Source: Candidatus Amoebophilus asiaticus 5a2 (lineage in GTDB: Bacteria > Bacteroidota > Bacteroidia > Cytophagales > Amoebophilaceae). Taken from it: 64,000 bases of DNA. Position 1 is the stretch's first letter. The number at the start of each line of letters is the position of its first letter. The stretch lies in the NCBI RefSeq assembly GCF_000020565.1, contig NC_010830.1:1220001-1284000 (forward strand), given 5' to 3'. The notes below the pieces were generated by a model that worked only from the letters and a program-made list of their open reading frames with translations, ran no database searches and was not told the origin of the DNA. The position numbers were made by a program, and so were the translations under genes. Positions 27,651 to 38,000 of the stretch are shown here, one piece after another.

Positions 27651-30600
27651 TTACTTATCTATATACAACGCCTGCCGCATTACAAGGGCTTGCTGATAAC
27701 ATGTTAACGCTTCTTGATGCTGGCCTAAAGCTGTATAAATATCTCCTAGCTTATTGAGTGAAATAACTATATCTGGGTGATTGCACGGATACAGCGCTTG
27801 CCGCATAACAAGGGCTTGCTGATAATACTTGACTGCTTCCTGATGTTCCCCTAAAGCTTGATAAACACTCCCCAAATTATTTAAGGAAATAGCTATTTTG
27901 GGATGGTTACCTGTATACACACATTTCCACATATTGAGTGCTTGTTGATAGTATTTTAAAGCTTCTTGGTGCTGACCTAAAGTCTGGTAAACATACCCTA
28001 TACTATTAAGAGAAATAGCTATATCAGGATGATTGCCTGTATATAATGATTGCCTCATTGTAAGTGCTTGTTGATAATACTTGAGTGCTTCTTGATATTC
28101 TCCTGAGGCTTGATAAAAATCTCCTAAATCATTGAGTGAAATAGATGTTTGAGGATGATTGCCTGTAAATAATGCTTGTCGCATCTCAAGGGCTTGCTTT
28201 AAGTATTTCAATGCCTCTTGATATTGGCCTAAAGCCGTATAGATATTTCCTATGTTATTCAATGAAATAGCCATGCTAGGGTGATTGCCCATATACAAAG
28301 ACTTTTTCATATCTAGTGCTTGCTGGTAGTATTTTAAAGCTTCCTGATATTGCTTTAAAGATTTATAAACACTTCCTACATTATTATATGACTGTGCTAC
28401 TCGATGATGTTTGTCTGTATATAAGGCTTTACGCATTTCAAGCCCCTGTTTTAGATATTTTAGTGCTTCTTGGTACTGTCCCAAAGCTTTATAGATCAAA
28501 CCTAAATTATTAAACGATTGTGCTATGTGAGGGTGGTTGCCTGTATATAAAGCCTGCCTCATTTCAAGCCCTTGCTGATAATATTTTAATGATTCTTGAT
28601 ATTGGCCTAAAGCTTTATAAATAGCTCCCAGATTGTGTAAGGATTCAGCTATGTGAGGATGGTTGCCTGTATATAAAGCCTGCCTCATTTCAAAGGCTTG
28701 TTTTAAATAAGTTGCAGCTTCCTGGTATTGCCCTAGCGCTTTATGTGCTAATCCTACATTGGTTAATGATTCAGCTAGGTGTATATGGTTACCAGTATAT
28801 AAGTCCTTTTTTACTTCAAGAGCTTGATGATAGTATTTTAAAGCTTCTTGATACTGGCCTAGAACCTTATAAGTACCCCCAAGGTTATCTAATGTCTCAG
28901 CTACTTGAAGATTACTTCCTGGATATAAAGATCTTCTTACTTCAAGCGCTTGTTGATTGTACTTTAATGCCTGGCTGAAGTTGCGCTCTACTTGTTGATT
29001 ATAATTACCCAGCCTGCTTATTAAGTCAGCAAGTACATAGGTTGGTTTTATAGTTTGTTCAATAGTGGATAATACATGGCCTACATTGCTTGCATATATT
29101 TTTGCTTGATCCCATGTATTGTCAGGTACTTCCGTTACCCAAGGCATACGTTCGTGCAGTACTTTGATAATAGAAGATAACAATGTTTCTTCTGAGAGGT
29201 TATTTGCAGCATCCCACCCTTGGTACTGCTTACTGGTTGCTTGTACCTCTCGGTGTATTTGGATGCCTAGTTCATTGCCTTGCCCCTTTATAATTGTTAT
29301 GAGGGACAATTCTTCTAGCGTAGCTAACAAGTTCTCTAATACTTCCTCATCCTTTACCTCTACCAGAGCAATTATTAAGGATAACGGAATAAAATCCGGA
29401 TCCAAGTAAGCACCATAGCGCATCACTAACTGAGATTGAGTATCTAAGCTTTCTAGTCCCAAGCTTACCTCAGGCAAGACAAACTGATTTTCTCCTTTTT
29501 TACCTGATTTCTTAATGGCTTGTAGCTTTTCAATATAACCTTGTACGGTCATTAAGCGTTTTTGACCGATATAGCCAACAGCTAAGGCCAGCTTTTGAGG
29601 AATCAGGCCTACTTCTTTGATTAAAGTTGCTATTTCTTGCTCGCTGGGTTTGTATAAGCTGGACTCAAAGCAATTTTTAATATACTTTTCTCCTTCTTCT
29701 CGCTTGAAAGCAGCTAATTCTACTTGGCTATAGGCTTTAAAGTCTCTTGCTTTTCTGGTTGTAATAACCACTTGTACTAAGCTAGGTCGGTACAATAAAC
29801 ATTTATCTATTAGGTTGGCGTCTGCTGCATTATCTAAGATAAGCAATATAGGCTGTTTGCGATCTTCTAGGGCATTGTAAACCCTCTTGCTAAGCTCGGG
29901 TAAGTAGTTATCGTACGATTGCTTGAATCCTTGTGCTAACTTCTGATAGTCAATGCCTAAATCTTGTGCTAAATCTTGATAGCTTTTTGCCAGTTTTTCT
30001 GGTGTTTCTGCTTGCATCCACCATACCAGTTGCTTGCCTTTTTGGTTATGTCCATACTGGGCTACGAGTGTACTTTTTCCTACACCACCATGCCCATATA
30101 TTACGCATATGCCTGACTTTTCTAATTTTTGACTTAACTCTTGCTGCTTGTCTTCTCTGGCTAGGTAGGTTGTTAATTTGGCTTGTGCTATATAGTTGTG
30201 AAGCTGGCTAAACTGTTTGATGGACCTTTTTTCTAGCTGCTTGGTTAATGCATCGATGTTGCTGTCTTCTAGTGTTTTCTTAATACTAGCAGCTGACAAT
30301 ACCTTGAGCGACCGTTGCATCTTGTCACGCAAAGCTTCTACCTGCCCTCTTTTTTCTGTTAATCTTACGTAAGGCTGTTCATCTAAGCTGACGACCTCAT
30401 ATTCTTGCACGACATTCTTTAGTACAGCAAAAGTTATATCTCTTGTGGGGGATTGCGCTAGCTTGTCTTTGTACTTATATAACTCATAAAGGTACCAATC
30501 AACCCCTTCATAGTTCTCTGTATATAGAATATGTTCATTCATAGCCTTGTCGCTAATACGATAATGGCCTTTATAGCGAAGGGTAAACTCTTTTTGTGTA

Positions 30601-32303
30601 CTTAGTTTGGTTTCTTTGTAGTTATCATCCAAGTAAGCTAGCGTAGTCAAGTATTGAGCTTGATTGATGTTTAAGTAATCTTTAAGCACCGTCAATACGC
30701 TAGCAGCTGTACCACCTACCAGCGAAGGTAGCATTTGGAAAGCACCGCCAATTACATTTGTTTTGCCAGTCAAAATAGAGAGACCCGTTGAGAGTAGGGA
30801 TTTTTTTTCTAATTCTTCTTTTTTCTTCCCTATATAAGTCACATTATCCGTATCAATTTTAGGCCAGTCAGCTATCCGTATGTACGTGCTAGGTTTGCCA
30901 GTAGTAGGATCAAACAAGGCTAATATGGTGGATAGGCTATGACCTGTAAGGGCTAAAAGACCTTTGTTGTTTCCTTTTATTTTCGAACCAATGAGTGGTA
31001 CCTTGCTGGCCCTTTTCATCCATTTCTGTATCTCCGCTGACCACATAAGCTGAGGATAGACCCTATACACCTCTCCCGGATGACCATTACAGGTATTGAT
31101 TAAGTTAGGAGCAGAGAGATACGTAACAATGGGCAGAGAAGCAATAGAAAACTTGGTAGCTTTATTGATGACATTTGACTTAAACTTATCGAGCTTATTA
31201 ACTGTACCAGGGCTATCAAAAACAATGCCTTTTGTTTGGCGATAACTAAAATCCCGATAACAAAAAGCGACGGCTAGTTCTGCCAAGTAACCACCCAGTG
31301 AGTGACCTGTAATGGATAAATTATATTCGTTGTCTTTGACATAGTCCACAGCATTTTTTGTAGCTACATAAGCCAGGGCATTTTGTTGAGTAATCGCATT
31401 ACCTAATACACCATCAATATCTTCTTTAAGATCAGAATTCTTTTTGAGCAGGTCTTTCAGCCCTTCAACTTTAGTACCTTGGAAAGCCAGTACCGCTTGG
31501 TGGGTAATTTCATTGACATACAAAGCACTATAATAGCCAGTATGGATGCTGTCATCTTGTACCTGTACTACTTGCCAGGAGGTATGGATACTAGGAGAGA
31601 ATTGATGTCCTATTTCTTTACTAACAAGGGAAAGGTCGATGGTTTGCCCTAGCTTAGGATTGCTATAGACTTGATAAGCCAACAGCCCATGGATATAGTC
31701 ATTGGGGTAATACGTATAAGCAGCTATGTTGCTGATAAGCTTTTGTTGTATTTGTTCTTTAATAGTTTCACAATCTGCTGGCAGCTCACCCCATTGTATG
31801 TAACCAATAACAGGATTATTGTCGATGGCTTGTTCAAGCTGTAGAAGCTTTTCTAGGTTTAATTGTTGGTGGGTTAAGTTGATGGAGTATAAGTGTGGGT
31901 CATTATTATATAAAGCAGCTAGGATTTGTTCAAAAGATTGACTAATAACTTGATGCGGCTCTAACGTTTGTTTTCTTGCTTCTGAAGGTAAAAGTGTTTC
32001 CTTCTTCTCTTCTGTCATTTCCTTGTTGTTAGCTATGCTAACTGTAACTTTTTTCTCTTCTACAAGGCTATTAGCCACTGGCTGGTAAATACTGGATTGT
32101 TGCAAAGCTAGCAGATTGTAGCTAGTTGTTAAAGCAATTGATTGCTGGAAAACTGTGTCCAGTCTTACTCCTTTAAACCCTGTAAGAATACAAAGGACAA
32201 AGAATAACTGTGTTAATAACCTGGGTAATTTGCCAAATTGTAAAAGCATGATTCTTAGATTAAAATCTTGTAAGTAGCCAAACAAGTAAGACCGTATTTT
32301 CAT
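27651..32303 (-). CDS. Lipase - NB-ARC - TPR protein (NLR-like STAND protein), copy 1 (1550 aa)
   Basis: A hydrophobic segment near residues 30-48 (LFFVLCILTGF) is a signal or membrane anchor. Residues about 200-400 are an alpha/beta lipase, class 3 type: VLAFQGTKVEG, then SITGHSLGGYLAELA (Ser335), FDSPGTVNK and a later His. At about 735 is the P-loop YGHGGVGKST, then Walker B PILLILDNAAD and VVITTRKARDF, as in NB-ARC STAND ATPases. A linker precedes ten 42-residue kinesin-light-chain-type TPRs (pattern YTGNHPDIAISLNNLG ... QYQEALKYYQQALEMR) at about 1106-1545. In such proteins the repeats sense a ligand, the ATPase oligomerises and the N-terminal enzyme is activated. It ends mid-pattern where IS481 debris begins, so it may be C-terminally truncated. 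Whether it acts in defence or on the host is unknown. Confidence 0.88.
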   Translation of the reverse strand: MKIRSYLFGYLQDFNLRIMLLQFGKLPRLLTQLFFVLCILTGFKGVRLDTVFQQSIALTTSYNLLALQQSSIYQPVANSLVEEKKVTVSIANNKEMTEEKKETLLPSEARKQTLEPHQVISQSFEQILAALYNNDPHLYSINLTHQQLNLEKLLQLEQAIDNNPVIGYIQWGELPADCETIKEQIQQKLISNIAAYTYYPNDYIHGLLAYQVYSNPKLGQTIDLSLVSKEIGHQFSPSIHTSWQVVQVQDDSIHTGYYSALYVNEITHQAVLAFQGTKVEGLKDLLKKNSDLKEDIDGVLGNAITQQNALAYVATKNAVDYVKDNEYNLSITGHSLGGYLAELAVAFCYRDFSYRQTKGIVFDSPGTVNKLDKFKSNVINKATKFSIASLPIVTYLSAPNLINTCNGHPGEVYRVYPQLMWSAEIQKWMKRASKVPLIGSKIKGNNKGLLALTGHSLSTILALFDPTTGKPSTYIRIADWPKIDTDNVTYIGKKKEELEKKSLLSTGLSILTGKTNVIGGAFQMLPSLVGGTAASVLTVLKDYLNINQAQYLTTLAYLDDNYKETKLSTQKEFTLRYKGHYRISDKAMNEHILYTENYEGVDWYLYELYKYKDKLAQSPTRDITFAVLKNVVQEYEVVSLDEQPYVRLTEKRGQVEALRDKMQRSLKVLSAASIKKTLEDSNIDALTKQLEKRSIKQFSQLHNYIAQAKLTTYLAREDKQQELSQKLEKSGICVIYGHGGVGKSTLVAQYGHNQKGKQLVWWMQAETPEKLAKSYQDLAQDLGIDYQKLAQGFKQSYDNYLPELSKRVYNALEDRKQPILLILDNAADANLIDKCLLYRPSLVQVVITTRKARDFKAYSQVELAAFKREEGEKYIKNCFESSLYKPSEQEIATLIKEVGLIPQKLALAVGYIGQKRLMTVQGYIEKLQAIKKSGKKGENQFVLPEVSLGLESLDTQSQLVMRYGAYLDPDFIPLSLIIALVEVKDEEVLENLLATLEELSLITIIKGQGNELGIQIHREVQATSKQYQGWDAANNLSEETLLSSIIKVLHERMPWVTEVPDNTWDQAKIYASNVGHVLSTIEQTIKPTYVLADLISRLGNYNQQVERNFSQALKYNQQALEVRRSLYPGSNLQVAETLDNLGGTYKVLGQYQEALKYYHQALEVKKDLYTGNHIHLAESLTNVGLAHKALGQYQEAATYLKQAFEMRQALYTGNHPHIAESLHNLGAIYKALGQYQESLKYYQQGLEMRQALYTGNHPHIAQSFNNLGLIYKALGQYQEALKYLKQGLEMRKALYTDKHHRVAQSYNNVGSVYKSLKQYQEALKYYQQALDMKKSLYMGNHPSMAISLNNIGNIYTALGQYQEALKYLKQALEMRQALFTGNHPQTSISLNDLGDFYQASGEYQEALKYYQQALTMRQSLYTGNHPDIAISLNSIGYVYQTLGQHQEALKYYQQALNMWKCVYTGNHPKIAISLNNLGSVYQALGEHQEAVKYYQQALVMRQALYPCNHPDIVISLNKLGDIYTALGQHQEALTCYQQALVMRQALYIDK
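27657..28985 (-). repeat. 126-bp tandem repeats encoding TPRs (about 10 units)
   Basis: Each unit encodes one 42-residue TPR and the units are very alike at DNA level. They also resemble units of the array at 38346-41560, so recombination between arrays is possible. Confidence 0.85.
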
Positions 32304-33097
32304 AAATTATTTAATTATCCTTTTTAAACGTAACATAGCGTAACCATTATCGCATTTTCTACAGGGTTAATAGTTATAAATAACCTTTAGAGTACACTTA
32401 TTGGGACAGACCAACATGCATTTGTCTATACATCATTATTTTAGTCCCAGTACTTTTAATGGAAATATTCTTGATAATAATTTCAACCAACCCTCGATAA
32501 AGTATGGTATCTTGTACCAGCACCCATGCGATTGTAAGCATATCTATTTACAGCGTGGAACTATATTAAGCCTCTTTCGAAAGTAAACTTAAAGTAGTCA
32601 GAAACTTATCTAAACACAAGTGATACTATAGTTTCGAAAGAAGTCTATTATAGATCCCGGATACATATACTTTAACCTTAAGGAAGCTGTCTCTTCGTGT
32701 AAGTTACGATGCATTGTATGCATATATGTTTATCTCTCTTTCTATAAATTTGTCAATACTTATAAACATTTTGACGCTTTATGAACAATTATACTGTTCA
32801 TTGTTAGCTACTGAAAAAGACTGCTTCTTAAAGGTTAATGAGATCTACAATTAGTTTCTCAATTATTGTTGTTAGAATTTTTATCTATTGTTTCTATGAG
32901 CCATGTCTTTATGCTGAGAAAATTATCTTGGGTTGCACTAACTTTATTTTTCTAGCTTTACTAAACTTTTTAACTTTAAATGACTGATAACAGTAGGTTA
33001 TTGAACAGACTAAAAAATTTAATTAATTTTAGAATAGCTAGTATATCCATGATACCTCATTCATAATCTTTGCTATATATTTATATGTTAACGATTA
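32304..33097. other. Intergenic, no gene; contains a MITE-like repeat
   Basis: About 790 bp. A 61-codon frame at 32401 has no features and overlaps the MITE-like repeat boundary, so I do not call it. The left end must hold the promoter of the minus-strand lipase-NB-ARC-TPR gene; the last bases before its ATG (TTAAATAATTT) equal those before copy 2. Confidence 0.4.
32569..32648. repeat. MITE-like element, about 80 bp
   Basis: Imperfect inverted repeats face each other: AGCCTCTTTCGAAAGT on the left and, on the opposite strand at the right, AGACTTCTTTCGAAACT. The inside codes for nothing. Size and end sequence (AGACTTCTT) resemble the candidate at 56429-56507. Confidence 0.5.
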
Positions 33098-34423
33098 TTA
33101 TTCACTACTATAGACTTCATCGTTATCATTAAAATGTTTGTGCAAACTTTTGCCTTCATTTCCATAGCTTGCTGGCTTTTTCTTCCTCGTATACTTTCGT
33201 CGTTCCCAAGGTAAAGCATCATCCAAGTCTCTACCCGATTGTTTGTCTTCACCTCTGCCAACCTGAGTAAGAAAAGGTTTCACACCACCGCTAGGTTGCA
33301 CAAAATCCTTAAGCAGCTCAGCTCTAAACAAAGGACGTGTCTCGTCGGCTCTATCTTTAGCATCCTCAGATATTTCATTAACAGCATAAAAATCAGCCTC
33401 CTCTTCCGAATCTTCTTGGCTATCGTTAGTGCGATTATAGTGCTGATTAGTATTCTTTTTAAATTCGGTTGCTGTACTTGTCTCTTGTCCAGCAACATAA
33501 GGATTATTATAATAAAATTGAGCGTTTACAGCTCTTTTTAATAATAGCGGTACAATATCAGTTTTACAATTCTCTGAACCTTTACCAGAACATGCCTCAT
33601 TACTAGACGAAATGTATTCTATATCTGCATTACTGAGCGGTAATTCTTTGTAATCACCGAACCCATCTGGAATCATTATTTTTTGATCTTGCATAATGGC
33701 ATAAAGAATGGCTTCTGTATGCCCTCTTTTAATATTGTCGACCCCTTCTCCATGAGGCATAGTTAACTTAGTATTGCCTAGTCCATTACTTAAAATTTGT
33801 ATATAGATGGCTTTTTGGTCTCCATGTTTATATTTTACTGTTAAAATATTTCGGGTAGTGTCAGTTCTTCTTTGAACTACCCTAGCACTACGAAATTTAC
33901 TACTATTTATGCCTGCTTTTTCTATACGTGTACTAGATTGGTTTGCTTTATCATATACTTGGTCATCATCATCCAACTCATCTTCTGCCAGGTAGTCATC
34001 TCCATCTTCATCAACCTCATCTTCTCCCACATGGTCTTCATCAACCCCATATTCTCCTATATGATCTTCATCATCTTCATCATTATCATCCAACTCATCT
34101 TCTGCCAGGTAGTCATCTCCATCTTCATCAACCTCTTCTTCTCCCACATGATCTTCATCAACCCCATATTCTCCTATATGATCTTCATCATCCTCATCAT
34201 CTTCATCAACTCTATATTCTCCCATGTGAGCTTCATCATCTTCATCAACCTCTTCTTCTCTCATTTGGTCTTCATCATCTTCACCACTGTGTTCTTGGCT
34301 CATGGCATCTTCTTCATCTTCTAATGTACTTTCTTCTGTTTCTATGTCTTTTGTTGTTCGCTTACTTGTTAGTTCTTCTGTAAATCTTTGATTGATTTTT
34401 TTTGTTTTCTTTATTTTCGGCAT
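33098..34423 (-). CDS. Deaminase-like protein with acidic repeats (441 aa)
   Basis: The ATG at 34423 gives MPKIKKTKK, similar to the MPKQPKE start of the protein at 47358-48917, and leaves a 37-bp leader before a box shared by both genes; the longer frame adds 18 residues. Residues about 31-154 are strongly acidic, with two near-identical 39-residue repeats (GEYGVDEDHVGE, DGDDYLAEDELDD). The middle holds HTEAILYAIM (His235, Glu237) and, 41 residues later, EACSGKGSENCK (Cys278, Cys286). This resembles the H-x-E and C-x(n)-C zinc sites of the cytidine-deaminase fold as found in bacterial toxins, though the Cys spacing is wider than the usual CxxC. The C-terminal tail is basic. No signal peptide is seen. 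Toxin or effector role is inference. Confidence 0.7.
   Translation of the reverse strand: MPKIKKTKKINQRFTEELTSKRTTKDIETEESTLEDEEDAMSQEHSGEDDEDQMREEEVDEDDEAHMGEYRVDEDDEDDEDHIGEYGVDEDHVGEEEVDEDGDDYLAEDELDDNDEDDEDHIGEYGVDEDHVGEDEVDEDGDDYLAEDELDDDDQVYDKANQSSTRIEKAGINSSKFRSARVVQRRTDTTRNILTVKYKHGDQKAIYIQILSNGLGNTKLTMPHGEGVDNIKRGHTEAILYAIMQDQKIMIPDGFGDYKELPLSNADIEYISSSNEACSGKGSENCKTDIVPLLLKRAVNAQFYYNNPYVAGQETSTATEFKKNTNQHYNRTNDSQEDSEEEADFYAVNEISEDAKDRADETRPLFRAELLKDFVQPSGGVKPFLTQVGRGEDKQSGRDLDDALPWERRKYTRKKKPASYGNEGKSLHKHFNDNDEVYSSE
33971..34204 (-). repeat. 117-bp tandem repeat in the acidic region
   Basis: Units starting near 33971 and 34088 are almost identical and encode the 39-residue acidic repeat. 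A degenerate third copy continues to about 34270. Such an array can change length by slippage. Confidence 0.8.
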
Positions 34424-34460
34424 TGTAAATAGAATTTTACGGTGGGTATTAAGTTGGTCT

Positions 34461-34483
34461 TTATATATAATATACAAATAATT
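34461..34483 (-). promoter_or_regulatory. Shared promoter-like box, copy 1
   Basis: Core TATATAATATACAAATAAT on the plus strand; the full 23 bp are identical to 48955-48977. It lies 37 bp upstream of the ATG at 34423. Read in the gene direction it contains ATTATTTG, which keeps the TTTG of the Bacteroidetes -7 element but not its leading TA. Confidence 0.65.
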
Positions 34484-35042
34484 AGGGTGTATAAAGTGGC
34501 TTGCTACAAAAATTATTTATACATGGAATTTTTATGGAAAGTTATTTTAATTGAGAGATTAGCCTTCTAGAAGCATGACTATTTATAGCTTCACCGAAAT
34601 TCTAATATTGAATACTTTTACTAACGAGATATAGTTTTATACATATTTTAGCGTTAAAAACACATGTGCTGTGCTGCATTTATCTTATATAGAAAAGAAA
34701 GGAAAGCCCAGTAGCTGATTATAGGCTTATCCTGCCAAAAAAATAAAAAAGTTTGCGGTACTATCGAAGCATCTTTTAGAATAGCTACAATCTAAATTGA
34801 AGAAGTTGTGGAGAAGGAGTTTGCTCTAATTATTGCCTTAGCAAAAGTTTAATAGGAAAGATTGTAGAATAATTTTCGTACGTCCTTGTTATAAGGCTTT
34901 ATAAGACTACAATACAGGATAAAACTCTATATCATATTTTATTGTAGATAACCTGATAGAAAACATAAATTTGGTTTATTAAAAACCAATTATTCAACAA
35001 AAAAGGTTTAGTTTACCTCTAAATAATAACCTTTGCTCTATT
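34484..35042. other. Intergenic, no gene seen
   Basis: About 560 bp between the box of the minus-strand deaminase-like gene and the plus-strand Sel1 lipoprotein. Many stops occur in all frames. No repeats were recognised. Confidence 0.4.
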
Positions 35043-38000
35043 ATGATCATGCATTTATTAGTAATTGGAAACGCCATGAAAATGTTTAAAATTAATCCTT
35101 CACTATTTCTAAGTAGAAAAACCATTCTTTTTATACTTAGCTTACAGCTTATTGGTTGTGGCCATAACTCACCTGATAATCAGAAAGAAGCACGTTTGCT
35201 CATGGAGATAAATCCCCACCATTTAATAGGTGATCAGAAAGCCATTGAAGCCTGTTTTTCATTAGCTGAGCATAAGCAACATGTTATGCTTAATAAGTAT
35301 AGGTTAAAAATTAGCTTAAGTGGTAGCGCGAACCAATTGCTGTTTGAAAAAGACACCGAAACTACAAGAAGTTTCCAGAATACGACCCAGAATTTAACTT
35401 ATTTTACATCCCAAAGAGAGCTAAACCTGGAAGATGAACTATTAATTGTCCCCTTCACCTTATTGCCAGCTGCAACTACTGATAATGTAATCATTAAGTT
35501 TGAACTTTTAGATGAAGATGGTAGCATCATACAAAAGCATAGGGTTGATTGGAGTAGCCATACCAAACAGACGAGCTTATTACTTCCAAGCAGTGATCTA
35601 CCAGAAGGGGAAATTAAAATTTTAACTAGTACTTTAAGTAAACGTCCTTTGTTGCCTACTTTACCATATCCAGTTGAAAAGACTAAGGAAATGCAGGAAG
35701 AAGAATACCATGATCTGATATGTAGTTCTGGTTCAGAAATAATAGATAGATCCTTACAATATCCAGCCCAAAAGAAATATAAGAAAAGCTTACCAAACCC
35801 TAAAGAATCGACAGAATCTTATGATACTTTGAGTATACGTGCATTAGCTGAGCGAGCCGATCATAACGATACTCAAGCACAAGAAGAAATTATTAGGCGT
35901 TGCTTACAAGTGAGTATAAATCCGCTTATAAAAAAAATACTCCATCCTTTTAGCTGGCCAGGTATACAAGAAAAAGCAAAACAGAAGCAAGAATATGCAT
36001 ACTTACTGCTATGCTTTTCAAAACAAGCAACAGATTATACGATTTATCAAACATTGATGGAACATGTAAAAGAACAGGCACAAGCAGGAGATCCTTTAGC
36101 TCAAACCAATTTAGGGTATATGTATAGTGAAGGATTAGGTTTTCCAGTTGATGCTCGGAAAGCTATTGAATGGTATACTAAGGCTGCTCATCAAGAGTTT
36201 GCCATAGCACAATGTCTTTTAGGGGATATATATTATTTTGGAAAAATAGTTTCATGTAACTATCAAAATGCATTGAAATGGTATAAGAAAGCTGCTGGAA
36301 AGGGGTATGCTAAGGCACAAAATGCTTTAGCATATATGTACGAGGAGGGATTAGGCATCCAAAATAAGAGTGAAAGAGCTGTCGAGTGGTATACCAAGGC
36401 AGCTATGCAAGGAAATATAACTGCTCAGTATAACCTGGGTAGAATATATTACAATGGTAAAGGTGTAAGGCGGGCCTATAACAAAGCATTTAAGTGGTAC
36501 CATAAGGCTGCTAACCAAGGCAATATAAAAGCACAAACTAAATTAGGATATATGTATGCTAAGGGCTTGGGGATTGAGCAAAATCTTGGAAACTCAGTAA
36601 AATGGTATAACAAAGCGGCTAATAAAGGGAATATAACCGCTCAATTTAAGTTAGGCCTTCTATACAAAAAAGGAGAAGGGGTTGCTCAGGATTACCATAA
36701 AGCATCTGAGTGGTTTACTAAAGCGGCTAACCAAGGGCTTGTAAAAGCTCAATATAGCTTAGGATGTCTCTACTATAATCTAGGTGAAAGCATTGAGCAT
36801 AACTATCAACAAGCTTTTAAATGGCTTAGTAAAGCTGCGAATGAAGGTCATGCGGAAGCTCAATTCAGCCTAGCACGTCTCTTTGAAGATGGATTAGGGG
36901 TCGAACAAGATAAACAGGAGGCTATAGAGTGGTTTACTAAGGCAGCTAACCAGGGTCTTGTAAAAGCTCAATATAGTCTAGGTCTTCTCTATGAAACAGA
37001 TGAAGACATTGGACATGATTACCACAAGGCATTCGAATGGTACAGTAAAGCAGCAAATCAAAATGACGCAGTGGCACAATCTAGTTTAGCATTTCTCTTT
37101 ATAGATGGCTTGGGGGTTGAGCGAAATGTGCAGCAAGCCATAGAATGGTTTACTAAGGCTGCTCAACAGGGGGTTGTAGAGGCACAGTATAATTTAGGGA
37201 TTATCTATAAAAGGGGGGAGGATATTGAGCGTAACTATCAAAAATCATTCGAGTGGTTCACTAAAGCTGCTAGTCAAGGCAGTGTAGCTGCACAAAATAA
37301 GCTGGGAAGTATTTACAAAAAGGGTTTAGGAAGAGAGAAAGATCTGAGCCAAGCCATCTTCTGGTGGATGAAGACACGAAATACAGACAAGCTGATGCAT
37401 ATCTTTAATGTTAATGCTACACTTCTTCCTTTAGTAGCTACTCTGCCAGATAATCAAACTACTAGCGTTGAAGCAGAAATGCAGTCTGACGAAGCAGCTG
37501 AACTTTTGAGTACTTGTCAGGCAATGTTAATACAGAATAAGTATGATTTAGCTGGCAAGCAAGCTAGTTTAAGACTTGGTTATTGTGAAGAACTCGAAAA
37601 AATAATTTTACAGCTTATCGATTGGAAACAGCAACTATCTATACAAACTGGCTTAATGGTTAGCTGTTTATCCTTGCAAAAGTCAGAGGATACAACGGCT
37701 ATAGAGAACTATCAACAGCGGACAGGCATTGTGCCTTTTGTTAAGCAACATATCTTAGCTGAAAATAAAACTTGTCTTTCTTTTGGCCAGGCGAATGTAG
37801 AATTAGCTGACCAAATTATTACAGAGCTACAGCATAAGCGTACTTATAGAAGTTTTTATGGGTTAATTAACCAACTTAAAGAGTCTTATGAGTTGGCTCG
37901 TCAAAAAGTTACAGTTAAGGTAAGTGCTATACAAGAGCAACTACAGAAGTCTGTTGTAGAAGAATCAGAAAAAGCAGTGCTTCTAGCCACATTAGCTAGA

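Noticed and set aside
33872..34383. Two overlapping plus-strand frames of about 150 codons (Ile/Phe-rich, His/Leu-rich)
   Set aside because: Both are the reverse strand of the acidic tandem repeat, which is GAT/GAA-rich and so has no stops in antisense.
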